From Theristus sp. LFF4_11 (lineage: Eukaryota > Nematoda > Chromadorea > Monhysterida > Xyalidae): a stretch of DNA of 64,000 nt. The stretch is taken from assembly GCA_030248135.1 (NCBI GenBank), contig JASANC010002903.1, positions 1 through 64,000 of the forward strand. Reading direction: 5' to 3'. This document shows, piece by piece, positions 24,401 through 36,100 of this stretch. Under the pieces are notes generated by a model. That model did not search any database, had not been told where the DNA came from, and saw nothing but the letters and a program-made list of their open reading frames with translations. The translations under genes and the position numbers were made by a program. Position 1 is the stretch's first letter; every line of letters begins with the position of its first letter.

Positions 24401-27019
24401 ATTTCGGCGCCCACCACTGCAGCGGTATGAGAAAAAATCATCGATGATCGGGCGCTGCACCAGAAAGTGATCATCAGTTTCAAACATTGAATGTCGGCGT
24501 TCATTGAGAACAATGGAAAACACATTGAGCAGCCGAGAAAAATGAAACTGAACGACCGTGAGCATGAACATGATGACATCAGTGAAGTTGAAGCTGACGA
24601 TGAGCTTGTGCCACTGCCAGATGAGATTCTCGATGACGACAATGATGTTTATCTTGAGTCAAAAAAAACTGAATTTAGGTGATTTTTGAGTTTTTACGTA
24701 TTTCTGCTGAAATATTATTGAAAAAGTGGAATTTCAGGATAAAATTTGAACACACAAAATGTGTTCCTTAGTTCTAAAAGTGTTTCAAATTTCACGGTTT
24801 CACGTGCAACCAGTCGGCCGCACGAGCCATTTACTTTTGTTATGTTTTTTGGGACACCCTGTATATGTGGCAATCAAAACCGTGTGCAGTATGAGTGTAC
24901 CTGACCTGTACCAAGAGCGAGACCCATCCCATACATGTGCTTCGCTTCGTGAGCCCAGAAGTGTCACATTGCAATCTAATTTCGTGAAAGAAAAAGTGTA
25001 CAAGAAAAAGCCTGGTGCACAAGCCGACCTGTTTCTCCATGATCTTGCGAAAGTCGTGCAAGCAGCGCACCGGATTCACGTAGCGCAACGATGGAATGCA
25101 GCGTTGCACAAGCGCAGCGAGCGACGCCAGGATGCTCATGTCCATCTGGATCGTCTCGATCACGGCGTTGTGCGCGATCTGGTCACACAGAAGGAAACGT
25201 CCAGCTACAGTGGCGGCCAAAAGCTTGGAAACCCCCATGCGCGCGCGGGTGTGTGGTGGTATATGCGTGCTTTTATTGTGCGTTTCTCCCCAACACATGC
25301 GAGCTTTGTTTTTGTGAGCACAACAGTTGCTTGTTCTAAAAATCAAAAATATTTGCTTATGTGCATAGTAATAACGCAAAAATGCGCGATATGCAGCGCA
25401 CGCAGGGGTTTCCAAACTTTTGGCCGCCACTGTAGAATGAACCAGGCAGACACAAACAACAGTACATAACGTCTGATGAAAAATCTGTTGATAAGTAATG
25501 GGCTGTTCGTTTGAAATACTAGGTCTTGTACTCAAGTTTTGTAACTCAAGTGGTTCGAGCAAGAGGATCACAACATTGAAGAGGCCACCTCTCTTCTGCA
25601 ACTGCAACTAATGTTGGCCAGGTCATAATGCACAGAATTTCTATACAAGACGATTTGGCTGATTCAATGACACATTCTTATTTAGGATGCGTACTGGCGT
25701 TTCCCTGAAACGCACCTTGATCGCCACAGGAACGTAGGCACTGCTCAAGCGTCCCTCCAACACACTGTCCGTGCGACGCGCCAATTCCACTGGGTTCACA
25801 GCTGCCTTGAAGACCTGCAAGTTGACTTTGATCGTAGAAACGGTGGGCCATAGGAAAGACCGCTACAGGTTTCCCTGTTGATTGTCTCACAATCGCCAAA
25901 CACAAGTCAACCAATCAGCTTGCCGCCAAGCAAACACGTTTGCGCACCGACGCAATACAGCCGGAGCCAATGGGTTTCACGTCAAAGTGGCGGAACAACG
26001 AGCGCCACTGTGCGCCGAACGTCTCCGCCAGAATCAGCTCCGTCTCGCGCCACGGCCGCTCGCTCGCATTCCGCTGTAGGCGGCCGAACCGCGTGCAGAA
26101 GTCGGCCGAGAACAGATCACGCCTGGTGGCCGCCCATTGCGCCAGTTTGATGACGGTCGGCCCGCTGTGGCGCACGGCGACCAGCACAAGACGCCACCAG
26201 AGCTGCAGGGAACGCCAGCCGAGCAGCACGGCCAACGGGTACAGCACGAGAAGCGGCGTGAACGTCGCACAGAGACGGAGGCAGCGCAGCGAGACACGCA
26301 CGCGCCAGCACCTGCACATGGAAACAATGGACTGAGGAAACATTGGTTGCTGAAAGCGATTGGGGCGCTAGCTATACTATTTTAATGTATCTTTAAAAAA
26401 AAATTGTGCAGCAAAAACATTGCAGTGTATCATTGAAAAAATAGTGTATCAACGTTTTGAATGAACAATATACCATCCTATTTATCGCGCTATTTTGATA
26501 TACTAAGATGGGATAGCGCCACGATATTGGTTCGGTTCCATGAGCGGTTCGACTGTCTGATCAATAAAAATACAATGAAGCTCACCACGATTTTGTTTTT
26601 GAATCATGCGCTTGATGCTGTTGTTGTTGCTCGAGCAGTTGTTCCGCCAGAAGTCCGTCAGTTTTCAAGGCAAACGGAACGCTGGACGTCGGTGAAAGAC
26701 CGATTCCGGAAGAAAAATGATCTGTCGACGATTGGCCGATTGAGATCAGCGAGTTTATAGAGGCTGGCACGTTTTCGAGTGAAAAAATCGCCAGACTTGC
26801 TGAGCCGAGAAAGAAAAACGCCAGTTTTCGGCGATGCTTCCGCCAGAAATGAAATCGATTGCCCGGATTCACCACCCAAGTTTTTGAGTGGATGTGGAAC
26901 CTTGAAGTTCGGCTCGGGCTCATGAGGAACAACATTGAATGCGAATGATGAATTTTCTGTCCAAAAACGCTCATTGAGAAACCACTGAAATAAAGTCTAC
27001 ACGATAACAGTCGAACCAT
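21408..27019 (-). CDS. ADCK2-type UbiB/ABC1 mitochondrial kinase-like protein, copy B
   Basis: Nine phase-consistent exons (27019-26586, 26311-25948, 25814-25716, 25178-25029, 23540-23418, 22914-22594, 22462-22199, 22011-21874, 21599-21408) give about 694 residues. The ATG at 27019 opens a basic, Ser-rich presequence with a hydrophobic stretch (KLAFFFLGSASLAIF). The core repeats copy A: VIKLAQWAATRRDLFS, GSGCIAS, VPVAIK, FVHGDLHPGNILVQ, FLDTG, and tail AVAVLEGLGRSLH. Differences from A: the intron separating LFR from the GSGC loop is absent, about 40 extra Asn/Lys/Thr-rich residues precede the DTG motif, and the loop ends IAS instead of IAQ. The exon 22914-22594 donor is the least certain junction. 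Introns carry a palindromic mariner element and a Tc1-type MITE. The role is presumably coenzyme Q/lipid-related, as for ADCK2. Confidence 0.9.
23734..24863. mobile_element. Palindromic Tc1/mariner-type element with transposase remnants
   Basis: Ends are tacagggtgtcccaaaaaac and its reverse complement with TA at both borders. Inverted arms extend about 400 bases. Each arm carries a mirrored coding remnant: minus strand near 23925-24128 reads MSAIIENNEKDIEQLKK, plus strand at 24491-24682 reads MSAFIENNGKHIEQPRK. On the minus strand near 24130-24260 degraded frames give LDLWVWG and KEIVYRSAPNIFDNLKTKI, resembling the mariner/Tc1 transposase region around PLDxxLWGxLK and the tail after it. Stops and frameshifts make it non-functional. 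It sits in the ADCK2 copy B intron between exons 25178-25029 and 23540-23418. Confidence 0.85.
25206..25434. mobile_element. Tc1-type MITE, 229 bp
   Basis: Terminal inverted repeats tacagtggcggccaaaag...ggaaacccc and reverse complement, with TA at both ends. This closely resembles Tc1-family termini. No coding capacity. Its left end is only 27 bases from the acceptor of the ADCK2 copy B exon beginning at 25178. Confidence 0.85.
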
Positions 27020-27221
27020 GTTTTGGCAATTCAAGTTTCTCGGGCTATAATAGTTTAATAGTAGTGGTCTCGTTCTGTAATAGTGTAATAGCACTCAATA
27101 ATAGTGTTCTGTTCTGTTCAGTCTCCGTCGACGACGACGACCCGGGCACCCGGAGACCCGGCCACGGCAACAAATCTTTCTGAAAACAAAAATACAGAGG
27201 AAGGCGAAGAAGGGGTTGGCC

Positions 27222-27962
27222 TAGGGTTGTTAAACAAAAATGAAAATTTTTTTTTTTAAAAAAAAAAGTGATTAAAAAAAAAACAAAAATGCCGATTTTT
27301 TTTTAAAAAAAAAAAAATTCGAAAAATTTTCCTCTAATATGCTCTGAAAACCTCAATTTTGGCACAATTTTTCGAAAGTTCAACAAAAATTTTCTTTGAT
27401 TATACCTCGTAAAACCTTTAGCAGTCGATTTTGGGCCGTTTTACCGACTGATTTTAGGCTTCGACAACATCTGCGATGAAGTTTTTGAGCGTCCCAAAGC
27501 TTAGCCTACCATTTCCGATGCAGATAAGGTGACGATTAGCCTCGCAGAGCGTCCGATTGTGCTCGCTGCACCGTTTGCAAGCGCTACGTTGTCTGGTTGC
27601 TGCTTCGTGTCGTGTCGTCGCGACACCATCAGAAGAATTGATCGAATTTCAAGGCGGTATGTTTGTCTTCACTTTAGCATTAGCTTAGCTGGGGACAATT
27701 AGTGACGTTTTGGAGGTCAAAACACAAGAAGAGGCATGGTGACGGTTTGGAAAAGGGGTAATTGAGGTCACCAAAACAAAATCTGCAAAGTTCCGCCATA
27801 CGGGTGTCATTCGGGAGGCGCTTGCATATCATATGTGGTTCTTCGGACTCCCTGATTGATTTAGCACAACTTTGATTTTTGAAATTTTTTTTTTAAAAAA
27901 AAAAATTTTTTTTTTAAAAAAAAAAACAAAAATGACGATTTTTGTTTTTTTTAACAACCCTA
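27222..27962. mobile_element. hAT-type MITE, copy 1
   Basis: Ends are tagggttgttaaacaaaaa and the reverse of the same motif. A perfect 8-bp target duplication ggttggcc lies at 27214-27221 and 27963-27970, as expected for hAT transposition. The interior has mirrored A/T homopolymers and a conserved core (caatttttcgaaagttc near 27363), but no intact frame. Length 741 bp. Copies 2 and 3 are at 48447-49142 and 55758-56501. Confidence 0.9.
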
Positions 27963-27970
27963 GGTTGGCC

Positions 27971-28464
27971 TGTCGTACTAAAACAAACCACTGATGTTGG
28001 CAGACGTTGCCTAAACTAGCCTAAACCAAAACCTAATCCTAAAGCCTAATTCCAAGCTAAACATAATCCTGACCTAATCCTAACCTAAGCCAAGCCTTTT
28101 CAAGAAGGAAGATGCAAGAACAATTGCGTTTTGAAGAAGTTCTTGTTGGGGCCGGAGCGTGTGCACGCGCGCTAGTGAATCATGAGCATGAGCATGCCGA
28201 TGCCGTGCGCGTGCGCTTTAGTAATGAAGCTTTAGGGAAGAAGGTCATAAACCAAACTCGGTGGGGTTGTTGACAAAACAAAAAATCAAAATCACGGTTT
28301 TTTATTTTCTGTGCTTTTCTTTCTTTTTTGTTTTTTCGTCGGTTCACCCTTTTCTTTGTTGCAGCATCCAGCGTTCCGGGAACTGGCAAGGCAAACCAAT
28401 TTGAGACGAAGGATAAAGAAGCCGGGAATACTCTCCTCGACTCGACCAAAACAAATTTCCTTCC
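27971..28464. other. Upstream flank of mRPL36 with degenerate CCTAA repeats
   Basis: At 28010-28100 the sequence is a degenerate array of cctaa/cctaaccc-like words ending ccaagcctttt, resembling ends of the repeat at 49494-50312. The stretch 28140-28250 resembles 49770-49800 (gtgcgctttagtaatgaagc). No exon seen before the mRPL36 ATG. Confidence 0.5.
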
Positions 28465-29127
28465 ATGGCGGCGGCGGTGCCCAAAGTTGTCGCAGTTCCG
28501 CGAGGGTTTGCTCAAAGTTTACTATCAAGAACCTGTTGTGTGCCAAAGCAAAACAAAGCAGCGCCGTCGCGTCCCGTTTCTCTCGGTTGGCGGCTGTCGC
28601 CTGCTTCGTCGTTGGTCGCTGAAACTGAAAGAGCTGTCCATGAAACTGCGACTGCACCATTTTCAACGCAACAACAATGCCGCTCTTTTTCCACGTGCAC
28701 GCGTCCGCTGCGATTGCCAGCGCCACCAGTGAAGCCGGTTAGAAGGATCCCGAAATTTCTGCTGAAAACGCTCCATCAGACGCCGGGTTGGTCAACTTTT
28801 CATTCCAAGCATCTTGTCAGTTTAACCTTTTTTGTTTGTAAAATCGATCGTGTCAAAAAACGCTCAGACAGTGACGTTTGCAATTACAGCGCAGCTCGCC
28901 AGACCGTTGTTGGTTTGCAACAAAATTCAGTGTTAGATCAGTAGGTTTTCCAAAAAATTCCAGGTGAACCGTTCGATCGCTTGGTCGCTACGCGGGCGAA
29001 GATGACCCCGAAACGACGTTGTCCCGATTGCTTTTACGTGTGGCGAAAGGGCCAACTGTTTGTCGACTGCAAAACACAAGGGCGACATCGACACAAGGAG
29101 GTGCTGCATCCGAAACTTTGGTGGTGA
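28465..29127 (+). CDS. MRPL36: Mitochondrial large-subunit ribosomal protein bL36m
   Basis: Two exons, 28465-28786 and 28964-29127, join in phase to give 161 residues. Exon 1 from ATG (MAAAVPKVVAVPRGFAQSLL) is Arg/Ser/Ala-rich with RSFST, like a mitochondrial presequence. Exon 2 holds the L36 zinc ribbon KRRCPDCFYVWRKGQLFVDC, then KTQGRH. The ligand set is C-x2-C, C and H, as in bacterial L36 and human MRPL36. The product sits in the mitochondrial 39S-type subunit. The tail after the histidine (HKEVLHPKLWW) is longer than usual. The donor CCGG|GTTGG is the weak point of the model. Candidate AATAAA sites lie near 29327 and 29347. Confidence 0.85.
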
Positions 29128-30121
29128 TTGGTTGCCGTGCTTTTGTTCTGTATTTGAATATCTGATTATGAATATTGAGAGTTATGTTTTTGTGGGCATG
29201 TGGCCGTGTCCATGCATATACGCGTGAAAACGAAGTTTAATGCTCGTTACGTCACGTGGTTATCACTCAACAGGAGATATTTTTTTGATTTCGCGGTTCC
29301 AAAACAGTGAAAACTTGTTGGGTTGTCAAATAAACAGGCAAGACTGAATAAAATTTACTGAGAGCAGCACCAAAAATAACATAATTTCGTGTTTCAATTT
29401 TGCAATTATGACACTGAATGTTCGAAAAAATGCGAGTGTGCACAAATATGCACTTGGTCGAAACAGAAAAAATATCATTCTCTTATCGATTACAGAGAAA
29501 GATGCGTTAAAATCAGACTAAACGATCAGAAATCAGACTATTTAGTTTGTCTAGTCATAAATACGTCGAAAAACTTTGTTCATCAAGTAACAGAATGTGA
29601 CTAGAGGGTAGACGAATTTTAACCCCTGACAGATTGTCCAACAGAAAATTATTTGCTGAAAAACTAGAGAGTAAGTTCGTTACGTCCGTGGGAACTAGAA
29701 AAGCAACAATAAACAACGGGCGCAAATTCCAAGCACATGCTATCGAAGCTCCGAGCTTCACTACACAAAAGCAACCAAAAAATACTGCACAAACGCACCG
29801 GAAATCAATCAAATCACTGACATAAAAAACAGTTACATTCAGCTACCAAAAACAACGACAACGAACCATTGCGCAATAAAAATATTCAGTTCAGAACAAA
29901 ACAAACTCACTGGTCACAGTCGTCGAATCTATCAGCATGTTCACAGTGACAGTGTCAGATTGAGATGGCGCAGTTTCTGCGGCAAAATGCACATTTAGCA
30001 GCCGCATGGTGTGTCGTGCTTATTGTCGCTCGTTTATTGGTTGCCTGAACAGTCACAAGTGACCAATCAGTCGGTTGCATGCTGCATTCGCGATGTGTGT
30101 CCATTGTGCAATGCACTGCGC
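29128..30121. other. Convergent 3' intergenic region
   Basis: This lies between mRPL36 (+) and the phosphorylase kinase gene (-). It holds AATAAA for mRPL36 near 29347 and a minus-strand AATAAA at 30033-30038 for the kinase subunit. Small open frames (29389-29604, 29634-29825) look like no known family. Confidence 0.55.
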
Positions 30122-33100
30122 TCACACAAACATGTGCATCATGGCGCGTATCACGTAATGCGCCGTGCCGAACTCGCCCGCCGGTGCGCTGTCGTAGAAA
30201 TGCTCGCAGATGCCGCGGGCGCCGCTGCACGCTTTCGGCGGGCTGCCCGCGCAGCAGTCCACAACGACCGTGTCCATTTCGCGCTGCAACAATCACACTA
30301 CGCTGTGAACATCGTGCTGTTCAGCTGAACTGAGTCAGCTCATGTGACTCGTTATTCATTTCGACTTGAATAGAACTGAATTCGAAATCGCACGTTTACA
30401 ACGGTGTGGCAGTCTGGTGGAACTTGGAACGACCCCCCATTTTGTGACTAATGCCGCAAATCTTGGGGTAATCTGCTGACCGCATGACAGCTTTACACGT
30501 TCCACCATCTTCAACCAATCAGTGGCAGTGGAGCATCAATTCAGCGTCAGCTGAGCTGCATGTGTGCGGTGTCTGCTCGAGCACCTCCAGAATGGCGGCT
30601 CGCTCGGGGACGCTGGTGCAGTGGCGGCAATGAACAACAACAATCAGTCGTGGGGTTGGGTGGGAAACGAAACGTTGTGCACACCAAAGCAAGACAACCA
30701 AAAAGCATCAGAAACGCACATTTTCATTCAAGAACAACTGATTGGCCTCCTTGAGCACGTTGTCAATGTGGAACGGGCCGCGTCTGGCAACGGCCGCCAC
30801 GGCCAAGTCGTCGATTTTCAGCAATTTGTTGGCGCGACTCAAGAGTGCGAGCGCCTCGATCACCAGCTGGCGGTACTCGGGCTCAGCGATCTGGTTCAGC
30901 ACTGCCTCGACGTGCAACGCGAACTTGATCTCACGACGGGTCATCTGTGAAAAGAAACACTTTTTTCGCCCAGAAGTATCGGGTGAAAACAAGAAAACAT
31001 TGTGTGGGCATTCAGGGATGTTTGCTTGTATTGTCACAAGGCGCATTTGTGATCAAACCGAACATTACTAACCTCCTGTGTCAGTCCCCAGTGCAGCGTG
31101 TTACCGTTGACTTCGATACCGGCGGGAAACTTGCGCAGAATGTTCCAGACGGACTGAACAAGAAACCGAAACAGAATGAACCTCGATAAAAAAAATCGAT
31201 CATCAAGAGAGCTAGGGAAAAAATAAATGAACTTTCGCAATACTTTGACGCAGCCGGGGAAGTCTAGCATGCCGAGTAGCACTAATGTAGCGAGCAAAAA
31301 CCAATCAACGTGCCCAGTTCAAAATCAACCTGTAGCCTGGCAAGGTGTAATCTGCTTCGGACAATTCCAGCCCAAACAAACCGAGTAGAAATCGGGTGGA
31401 ATTCGATTGAGGGCACCATCGATGCGTCGATGTCGGATCCAGACGCCGAAAACGAACGTCGCTTCGTCGTCCGTGTCAGACTCGACTTCAGAGTCTTGCC
31501 ATTTGAATTGCTGCAAATCGGAGAATTTTGGACATTTCGTACTGTTTATTGGCACCATTAACCATTATTGGCAAATGGACCATTAACAAAATGAAGCCCT
31601 AGTTTGATGACGGTGCGCTCGGGTTGTAGCACTGGGGTGATGTTGCACATGCAGAAACAAAAACCCAGGAGCACACACATACGATACTGGAACAGCGTGC
31701 GTATCGTCGTGTGTGTGCGTGCGTACTTGATGGACTTATGGAACAGTGCTGTTATAAATAGAGTGCTCACCCACTTTAAGACCAGAACTTGCTTGTTGGG
31801 GCATAGCAACACATGAGGCGAGCAGCACAAATGAAAACCAACTGACAACAGATTTACAAAATTTTCCACAATTCAACGCTGCGACTACCTAACCCCAAAA
31901 AACTCACCAGGCCGTGCACACTGCGCGTCACGCTGTTCTGGTTCTCCTGTTTATCTTGGTCAGCCAGCTTGGACACACGCATCGATCGGCGTGACTGAAC
32001 AGACAATGAAAAGCAAAATCAGAGAATTATAAAGCCTTTAGCAAAACAAGATTGAGCAACCACAGACAAGCACAGTGCCTCCTCCTCAAACTATCGATAC
32101 TTTCAAATTAAACAGCTTGAACCTAAACAAAAACACAAATATCAAAAAGTGCTTTAAAGAAAAATGAATGTTGTGCAGCACAACCACGAAACGATCACCA
32201 ACAAAAGCAAATCGAAAACAAAATCACACAAAAGTACTCACTATATCATGTTCATCTAAATCTTCCTCAACGGCAGTGAAACTGCGCTACAAAACAGAAT
32301 ACAGCTGGAGCAATGGGCAAACAATACGGTCTATTTGAGACATCCTGTATTACACTGACAAAAACAGCATTACAACCGATTGGCAAATCAAAAATAACCA
32401 AACAGATGTACTGCAAAACTGTGCTCGCTCAAACGTCAAAACATGGAGCTAACTAACGGGCCTTTCTTTCAAATACAATCCCGGAACAAAAATCAGATTT
32501 GAATTTTCTAAAAATTATCCCAGAATTGCCTGGAGCAAGATTTGTCGATTCGAAATCCCAACCGAGTGGATTTAGATTCCAGTGAGAGAGAAATAGATCA
32601 AGTGTCACCCAATGCCGCCCATTGTTGTACCAGCTAGAGTTTTCCGGTTGGACCATTTTCTGTGAATTTCTGCTTGACCAGTAGCAGGCGCACAAAAGGG
32701 ACGATGATGACCTTCCCCAGTGAGAACACCCAACACAATTGCCCTTCGCAACTGCCCAAACAGCACACCAAAGCAATGCCGACCTTTCTCTGCTCGATCT
32801 TCCTGCGCATCTCCGAGAGGCCGCTGCGTCGCTCGTGCTGCGTCTCGTAGGTGGTCGCGTCGTCCTCCGGTTTCAGCACCTCCTCCTCCGGCTGCGCGTC
32901 GAACTCGCTCACAAGTTTGCCCCTGAGCAGATCGTGCAGCATGCGTTTCAGTCGATACGGACTGATCTCCAGCAGACGCTCGCACGCAGCCTCGGGCGAC
33001 ATCACGATCTTCATGCTGCTCGCGCTCAGCGCCAGTTCGCTCGCAAGAATCTGAACGCAAGAAAAAGCGGAGTTCGTGGTAGGATTTCGGGTGGGTGGAA

Positions 33101-36100
33101 TTTGCGATCAACATGCACACACAGATAAGAAACCAGTTTCATGCTTGATGCGGCGATTCGGAATCGCCGAGAAGGAACCATAATCCCTGAGAAACGATAC
33201 AGGCAATGCGTTTACCGCGTCAAGCATTCCAATTCATCTGAATTCCTACAGGACGAGAGGAGCGGAAAAATTATAGCTTTTCTTTTTGCATCCCGAAAGT
33301 TTTACGAAATAGCGTTTTCCGAACCTGCACAATGAGTCCGACTCTTAGACGGAACATCTCAACGAACAGTTTCGGATCGGATCGCACGAGACTACCGAGA
33401 ATGACGATGATCTCTTGCGCGAGCATGTTCGCATTCGGCTCCTTCGCGTAGACGCGCGCGAACAACTCCTGAAACACGTCGATTTTAATTTTGAAACGTC
33501 TATAAAAAAGGTCTGTTTGTATGACGTTTCAAACTGTACTGCTGGGGCACATGTAGTTGACCTGTGAATGATAATGACTGGCTGCTTTGGAACAGGGCTC
33601 ATTGATTTCTTCAATGCAGCCAATAAGCATTTCAGATGAAACTGTCATAATGCACAGTTTGCATATTTACAGTTTGACTGTGGTTGCGTTGGATTGGTTT
33701 GTCAGATTTGATATATGAAACCAAACAAATACAAAACACACACATTTCACCTGCAACTCAGAGGGAGCCTTCGGAGTCATGATTGCTTCCTCGTTAACAG
33801 AAGGTGACCCGACTGTAAGCTGCTTTTGGCGAACCAACAAGTGAGTCACTGCCTGTGACAAAATCAATAAATTTGCAAATCAATCAATAAAACAATAGCA
33901 ACATGCAATTATCACCTTTGGCAAATCATCGTGTTTCTTTCCTAGCAAACCTGCGGACAATCGCACGTGTCCCCAGGACTGAAGGAGGCAAGCCTGAAAT
34001 CAGTAATTTTGTTGCATTGTAAACCATAATCAAAATCAGCACTGCACACATGAGTGAAAGGAACCAAGCTAAGGTGTTCATTAGCCAATATAAAGCGCGA
34101 AACAAACATTTTGGTAAACATCCTGCAGCAACCGACGTACGGTAACCTTTTGGCCCTTGATTTGCAGTTCCGAGTCGATGTCTCTGTAAAATTTAAAAAC
34201 CCGACAGTTTTGTCTACTCACCTCTTTTACTACTACTCTAATTCTTTTAATGTGATAGAAATTGTTTGAGTACGAAAAAAAGTATATGAAAAAACAGCCA
34301 TACAAACTTCTTCTGCAGCATCAAGAAATGCAACAAGGTGAGTTGCTCGTCGAGGTTGTCCGTGTTCTCGAGCATGTCAACAACCTCCCGCTCGTCCATG
34401 CCAGACATCTCCATGATGCTCAGTCTGCGCAGCAATGTTGCTGTCGGTTATTGCGTTTTACATATCATACAGTCGAACCAATCTTTCACTGCGATTAACT
34501 GGGAGTCTGGGATTCTTGGCTTTCTTGAACACAGTATGCCATGGCATGGTAGAATAAATAAGGCACTCGTTGTTTTCTAAATCAAGGCGAGACCGGACAA
34601 TCAGTTGCAGACGAGGGAGCATCACTTCCCAAATAAATGCTCCCCCCCGGTCATACTTTGACGAGTGCACATGCCGCAGTGTCGGTGTGTCCGAGGTCTT
34701 TGTGTAGGTGCCGTTGGCCGTTTGCAGCGTCGACAGCGACGGCGTCACGGACAGGATCGGGGCAAAGGTTGAGCCGACAGACCCACGAGTGTCCCGCGGT
34801 GCCGGACTGGTCGGCTGCGTCGTCCACGGCGTGCTCTCAACGGTTGACGTTGCTGTGGTGCTGGAGTCTGGGTGGTCCGCGTAGTACCTCAGACGGAGAC
34901 GTTGCAGGTCTGAAATTGGGCGATTTTGGAGTGATACTGTCTCTAATTGCGTTGAATTCTTGGGTGACCTTTTTTTGTTTTAGGCATGCTAATTGGCGGC
35001 CTGAGCAAGTAATTAATCAGCGTTGTGTTGTGGTTCTATCGAAACAAAACAAGATCACCCAAAAACCGCATTCTCCTGATTTGATGGATTTCTTCAGTTA
35101 GTTGCGATAGCGTGGTTAGTAGACGTGAACCTGGCTGGTGGCATTGAAAAGGGATCCCCAGAACAGAAAACAGTCAAAGCAGAAATGGCAATAATATGAG
35201 CAACGGTGCTCTCATTCAAGACAGTAAGCAAAGCTAAATGAGCAAGTGAAACATGGAAAAGAACTTTGGTTCTTTCTTCTTTGTAAAAGAATGTCCTAAC
35301 GAAAAAACATTTCCACTTAAATCGTGTTTCTAACATGGTCGTTTTTAAATGTTATCTTTTTTTCGTTCTAACACTCAATGCGCACATAAATAGGTAAACA
35401 GTTTCATGCATGATGCGGGACTTCAAAATTAGTCAAGTAATCCGAGCCCCCTTAATCCGGCCGGGTCACCAAGGCTATTTTGAATTGCCACATAAAGATT
35501 GAAACCAATTTCCTTTTGGCGTCTGCAGAACCCAAAAAATGATAACACTCACCATCTCACTTTCACCCCAGCAAACCGAATTGAGCCAAATACATACACG
35601 ACAAAATCCACAAGATGTTAGTTCTGCTCTTCAGTATTTAACAGAAAATATAGAAAAAAAGAAACAAAAAATAACGTCAACGTCAAAGCAACAGAAAACT
35701 TAAAATTAAATAAATTTAACGACCCATACGTGTGAGACAACTGCAAACTGAAAGTTTATCGTGCGAAGCGGTTTTACGAAAAGTAAGCAGTATTGACGGA
35801 TTAAAACTGATCTACACATGCGCTGACCATCTGTAATGTCGGTTATTTCAAACTGAGGGTTTGCGGCGACAGGCACGTCAACACGGGCCACATTCAAGTG
35901 TTTGTTGTTAACAACGGTGAGTTTGTTTGGTGACAACTGCTGTTGCATTTGTATACCTTCCTCATCCGGCACTCGCAGAGCCAACATAGAAACTGCAACA
36001 GTAGACTGCGTCAGAATAATTTTCAAAAATCATCGAAATGCTAGCTTCAATGGTAACCAGCAAATAGCAAGCAGTGCGACTGCAAACTTTTGAGAACATT

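Noticed and set aside
24759..25607. Long open frames on both strands across the MITE and ADCK2 copy B exon
   Set aside because: They run through transposon TIRs and an intron; only the part 25178-25029 (-) is a real exon.
27300..27960. A piggyBac-type RING finger gene within the hAT MITE
   Set aside because: Only a short cysteine-containing fragment is visible in one copy; it is not open in the other copies, and 8-bp target duplications argue against piggyBac (TTAA).
28292..28726. A 144-residue minus-strand frame opposite mRPL36 exon 1
   Set aside because: The plus-strand frame starts with ATG, looks like a mitochondrial presequence and splices in phase to an L36 zinc ribbon; the minus frame has no homologue I recognise.
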